Positions 51,953 to 53,145 of a DNA stretch of 53,145 nucleotides are shown piece by piece. The notes beneath the pieces were generated by a model, which was not told the origin of the DNA, searched no databases, and worked only from the letters and a program-made list of their open reading frames with translations. Position numbers and translations under genes: made by a program. The stretch is from Prevotella sp. GTDB taxonomy: Bacteria; Bacteroidota; Bacteroidia; Bacteroidales; Bacteroidaceae. The stretch covers positions 1 to 53,145 of the forward strand of contig JAFYZT010000012.1 of NCBI GenBank assembly GCA_017548605.1, written 5' to 3'. Within the stretch, counting starts at the first letter, position 1, and each line of letters begins with the position of its first letter.

Positions 51953-52001
51953 CAGGCTTTGAAATTTATCATTTTTTAACAGAATTATGTGAATAATAGA
52001 T

Positions 52002-52041
52002 AATAAAAAAAATCCGGTCGGTTCCAAAAGGAATCGACCGG
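52002..52041 (-). terminator. Terminator of the lytic transglycosylase gene
   Basis: On the minus strand CCGGTCGATTCC, TTTT loop, GGAACCGACCGG (12 bp, one mismatch or wobble; 52014-52041), followed by ATTTTTTTTATT. Confidence 0.88.
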
Positions 52042-52065
52042 TATACAAAATTGAATTAACATTTG

Positions 52066-52491
52066 TTAGCGCATATAGCTCATCACCCTTTCATAATAGC
52101 GTTGGGTGCTGCGTACATTGAAATTGCATCCTCCTTGCCACATTCTTATGGCTCTTTCCACATTGTGTTTGGGGTTGTAGTAGCTCTGAATGATGACGAA
52201 CATTTCCTTCGATTTAGCTACATTGAAACGATCATTGAGGGTGTAGCGTTTTGAGCTGCCACGACGTTTCAAGATATTGTTGCATTCCTGCACCAGCACG
52301 GGTGAGATTTGCAGCACGCCACAGTAGATACCACTTCTGGCATTAGGGTTTCCTTTGCTTTCCACCTGAATAATTGCGTCGATGACCGGAGTCCAATCAT
52401 AATCATTTTCTTCACCTTCTGCTAGCATCACTGTCGGCATCGACATAAAGAACATCATGCTAATAAAAACAAATTTCGCAAGTCTCTTCAT
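52066..52491 (-). CDS. Small lytic transglycosylase-like (SLT) protein
   Basis: 141 residues with a signal peptide (MKRLAKFVFISMMFFMSMPTVMLA). A lysozyme-like core follows: catalytic E44 in AIIQVESKGNPNA, GVLQISP, and AIRMWQGG with a final TQRYYERVMSYM. Such enzymes cleave peptidoglycan glycan strands, making 1,6-anhydro ends. It is near the minimum size for the fold. Single gene with terminator; the -7 box about 145 nt upstream implies a long leader. Confidence 0.88.
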   Translation of the reverse strand: MKRLAKFVFISMMFFMSMPTVMLAEGEENDYDWTPVIDAIIQVESKGNPNARSGIYCGVLQISPVLVQECNNILKRRGSSKRYTLNDRFNVAKSKEMFVIIQSYYNPKHNVERAIRMWQGGCNFNVRSTQRYYERVMSYMR

Positions 52492-52820
52492 TGTTACATT
52501 GGTTATGGAGCCTCAATCATCACGATAACACGGCGGGACTAGGAATAAGTACGAAGTCCGAGCCAAAGCTCCTGTTAGTACTTGGAAGACCATTATAAAT
52601 ATGTGTCGGTCAACCGTTTATTAATTAACTCGGTGCAAAGGTACGAAAAAAAATGCGATGAGCCATGGTTTTAATGTTAGAATTGACCATTTTTAAGAAA
52701 CTGTAAGAAATTATATCAAGTTGAAAATCAACGTTTTGAATATGAAAACGTTTACGTTTTCACAAATGTAAATGTAAAGAAAGTTTAATTTTTGGACGGT
52801 GAGGAGTGAGAGGTGAGAGT
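52492..52820. other. Transglycosylase leader and spacer to the rRNA operon
   Basis: No gene is visible. A minus-strand -7 box TACCTTTG (52636-52643) would give a leader of about 138 nt, which includes the small hairpin GAGC-TTTG-GCTC (around 52562-52573). Upstream sequence (52644-52820) is AT-rich and unstructured apart from a CGTTT/AAACG stretch near 52732-52757. Confidence 0.5.
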
Positions 52821-52874
52821 AGCTATAGCGGCTATAGTGACTATAGATGCTATAGATGCTATAGAGACTGTAGC
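52821..52874. repeat. Six-unit array with 9-nt period after the rRNA operon
   Basis: AGCTATAGC, GGCTATAGT, GACTATAGA, TGCTATAGA, TGCTATAGA, GACTGTAGC in strict phase. It lies just beyond the 5S terminator. CTATAG recurs here and in the fabG-leader array (44913-44984). Confidence 0.85.
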
Positions 52875-52887
52875 GGCCTCAGCCAGG

Positions 52888-52934
52888 AAAAACCAAAAAA
52901 CGAAGGAAGCGCACCCGTGAAGGATGCGCTTCCT
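52888..52934 (-). terminator. rRNA operon terminator
   Basis: On the minus strand AGGAAGCGCATCC, 5-nt loop, GGGTGCGCTTCCT (13 bp with one U-G pair; 52904-52934), then a T-rich tract from the A-runs at 52888-52900. It lies 14 bp beyond the 5S 3' end. Confidence 0.88.
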
Positions 52935-52947
52935 CTATGAAAAAGGG

Positions 52948-53057
52948 GGCGGCTACCTACTCTCCCGCATTGCATTGCAGTACCATCGGCGCAAGCGGGC
53001 TTAACTTCTCTGTTCGGGATGGGAAGAGGTGGAACCCCGCCGCGATAACCACCCGGT
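52948..53057 (-). rRNA. rrf: 5S ribosomal RNA
   Basis: About 110 nt on the minus strand. The central segment GGTTCCACCTCTTCCCATCC, the AGAAGTTAAGCCC segment and GGGAGAGTAGGTAGCCGCC are diagnostic of 5S rRNA. End points are set by pairing of the terminal stem and may be off by a few bases. The remaining 53058-53145 is the 23S-5S spacer; no 23S sequence is reached. Confidence 0.92.
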
Positions 53058-53145
53058 ATGGGGGACACGTCGCGAGAAGCGAAAAAGAAAGAAACCAAGA
53101 CTGTAAATAAGAATATCAATACACACAGGCATACCTTACTGTAAA

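Noticed and set aside
51896-52048. N-terminal extension of LemA
   Set aside because: The extra 51 residues cross the lemA promoter and approach a terminator; the family starts at the membrane anchor (ATG 51895).
52859-53119. 86-codon ORF across the 5S region
   Set aside because: It is a reading of the 5S rRNA and its terminator, not a protein gene.

Overview
The window looks like chromosomal DNA from a Bacteroidales bacterium, most probably a Prevotellaceae (Prevotella-like) species. The evidence is the gene set: PorE-like TPR/propeller/OmpA protein, BspA-like leucine-rich-repeat protein, exbB/exbD/exbD cluster, short-form PutA, LemA next to an M48 protease, and a GH3 enzyme with a PA14 insert. 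The promoters also fit: many starts are preceded by TAnnTTTG (the Bacteroidetes -7 box), often with (T/C)TTG 19-20 nt further upstream, and Shine-Dalgarno sequences are generally absent. The genus is an inference. I see no prophage, transposase or CRISPR array.

Layout. 1-4.3 kb (minus): end of the F1-ATPase genes (atpD, start of atpC), pfkA and an NhaD-type Na+/H+ antiporter. 4.5-9.4 kb: putA (plus), then a BspA-like surface protein and a small membrane protein (minus). 9.4-15.5 kb: a lactate block, with lldP (minus) divergent from a large FAD/Fe-S D-lactate dehydrogenase-type enzyme and a porin (plus). 15.6-18.4 kb (minus): low-molecular-weight phosphatase, ABC binding lipoprotein and FecCD permease, with no ATPase gene. 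18.5-20 kb: small secreted protein and a PfkB-family kinase. 20.1-28.6 kb (plus): a long run topB, TPM-domain protein, porE-like, RsmF-like methyltransferase, thyA, folA, preceded by a triplicated promoter. 28.6-34.2 kb (minus): Lrp/AsnC regulator, exbD-exbD-membrane protein-exbB, acyl-CoA ligase and XRE-cupin regulator. 34.3-36.3 kb: a small autonomous transcription unit and two secreted proteins. 36.6-45.6 kb: GH3 glycosidase, HD hydrolase, DUF3298-like protein, a tiny HExxH membrane protein, OPT transporter, RluA-type pseudouridine synthase, fabG and a TetR regulator. 45.8-49.8 kb (plus): secreted WG-like protein and a patatin/outer-membrane-barrel protein. 50-53.1 kb: initiator tRNA with a duplicated 3' end, M48 protease, lemA, a small lytic transglycosylase and the 5S rRNA end of an rRNA operon.

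The most unusual content is non-coding. At least ten intergenic stretches are arrays of diverged short units with a strictly constant period of 7, 8, 9 or 10 nt, many lying in the leader just before a start codon. A second dispersed family is a C-rich/G-rich hairpin repeat, one copy of which appears to sit in frame inside the RsmF-like gene. Other points of note are a three-copy 73-bp promoter repeat before topB, a 50-bp direct repeat of the tRNA-fMet 3' end and its terminator around a structured 101-bp insert, a promoter/39-codon ORF/terminator unit at 34.3-34.6 kb, and several genes whose -7 box lies 4-8 nt before the start codon (leaderless mRNAs).

Functionally the block is mostly housekeeping (ATP synthesis, glycolysis, thymidylate/folate, RNA modification, fatty acid synthesis) mixed with envelope and nutrient functions (proline and lactate catabolism, glycoside hydrolysis, peptide and metal-chelate uptake, Exb energy transduction, type IX secretion).
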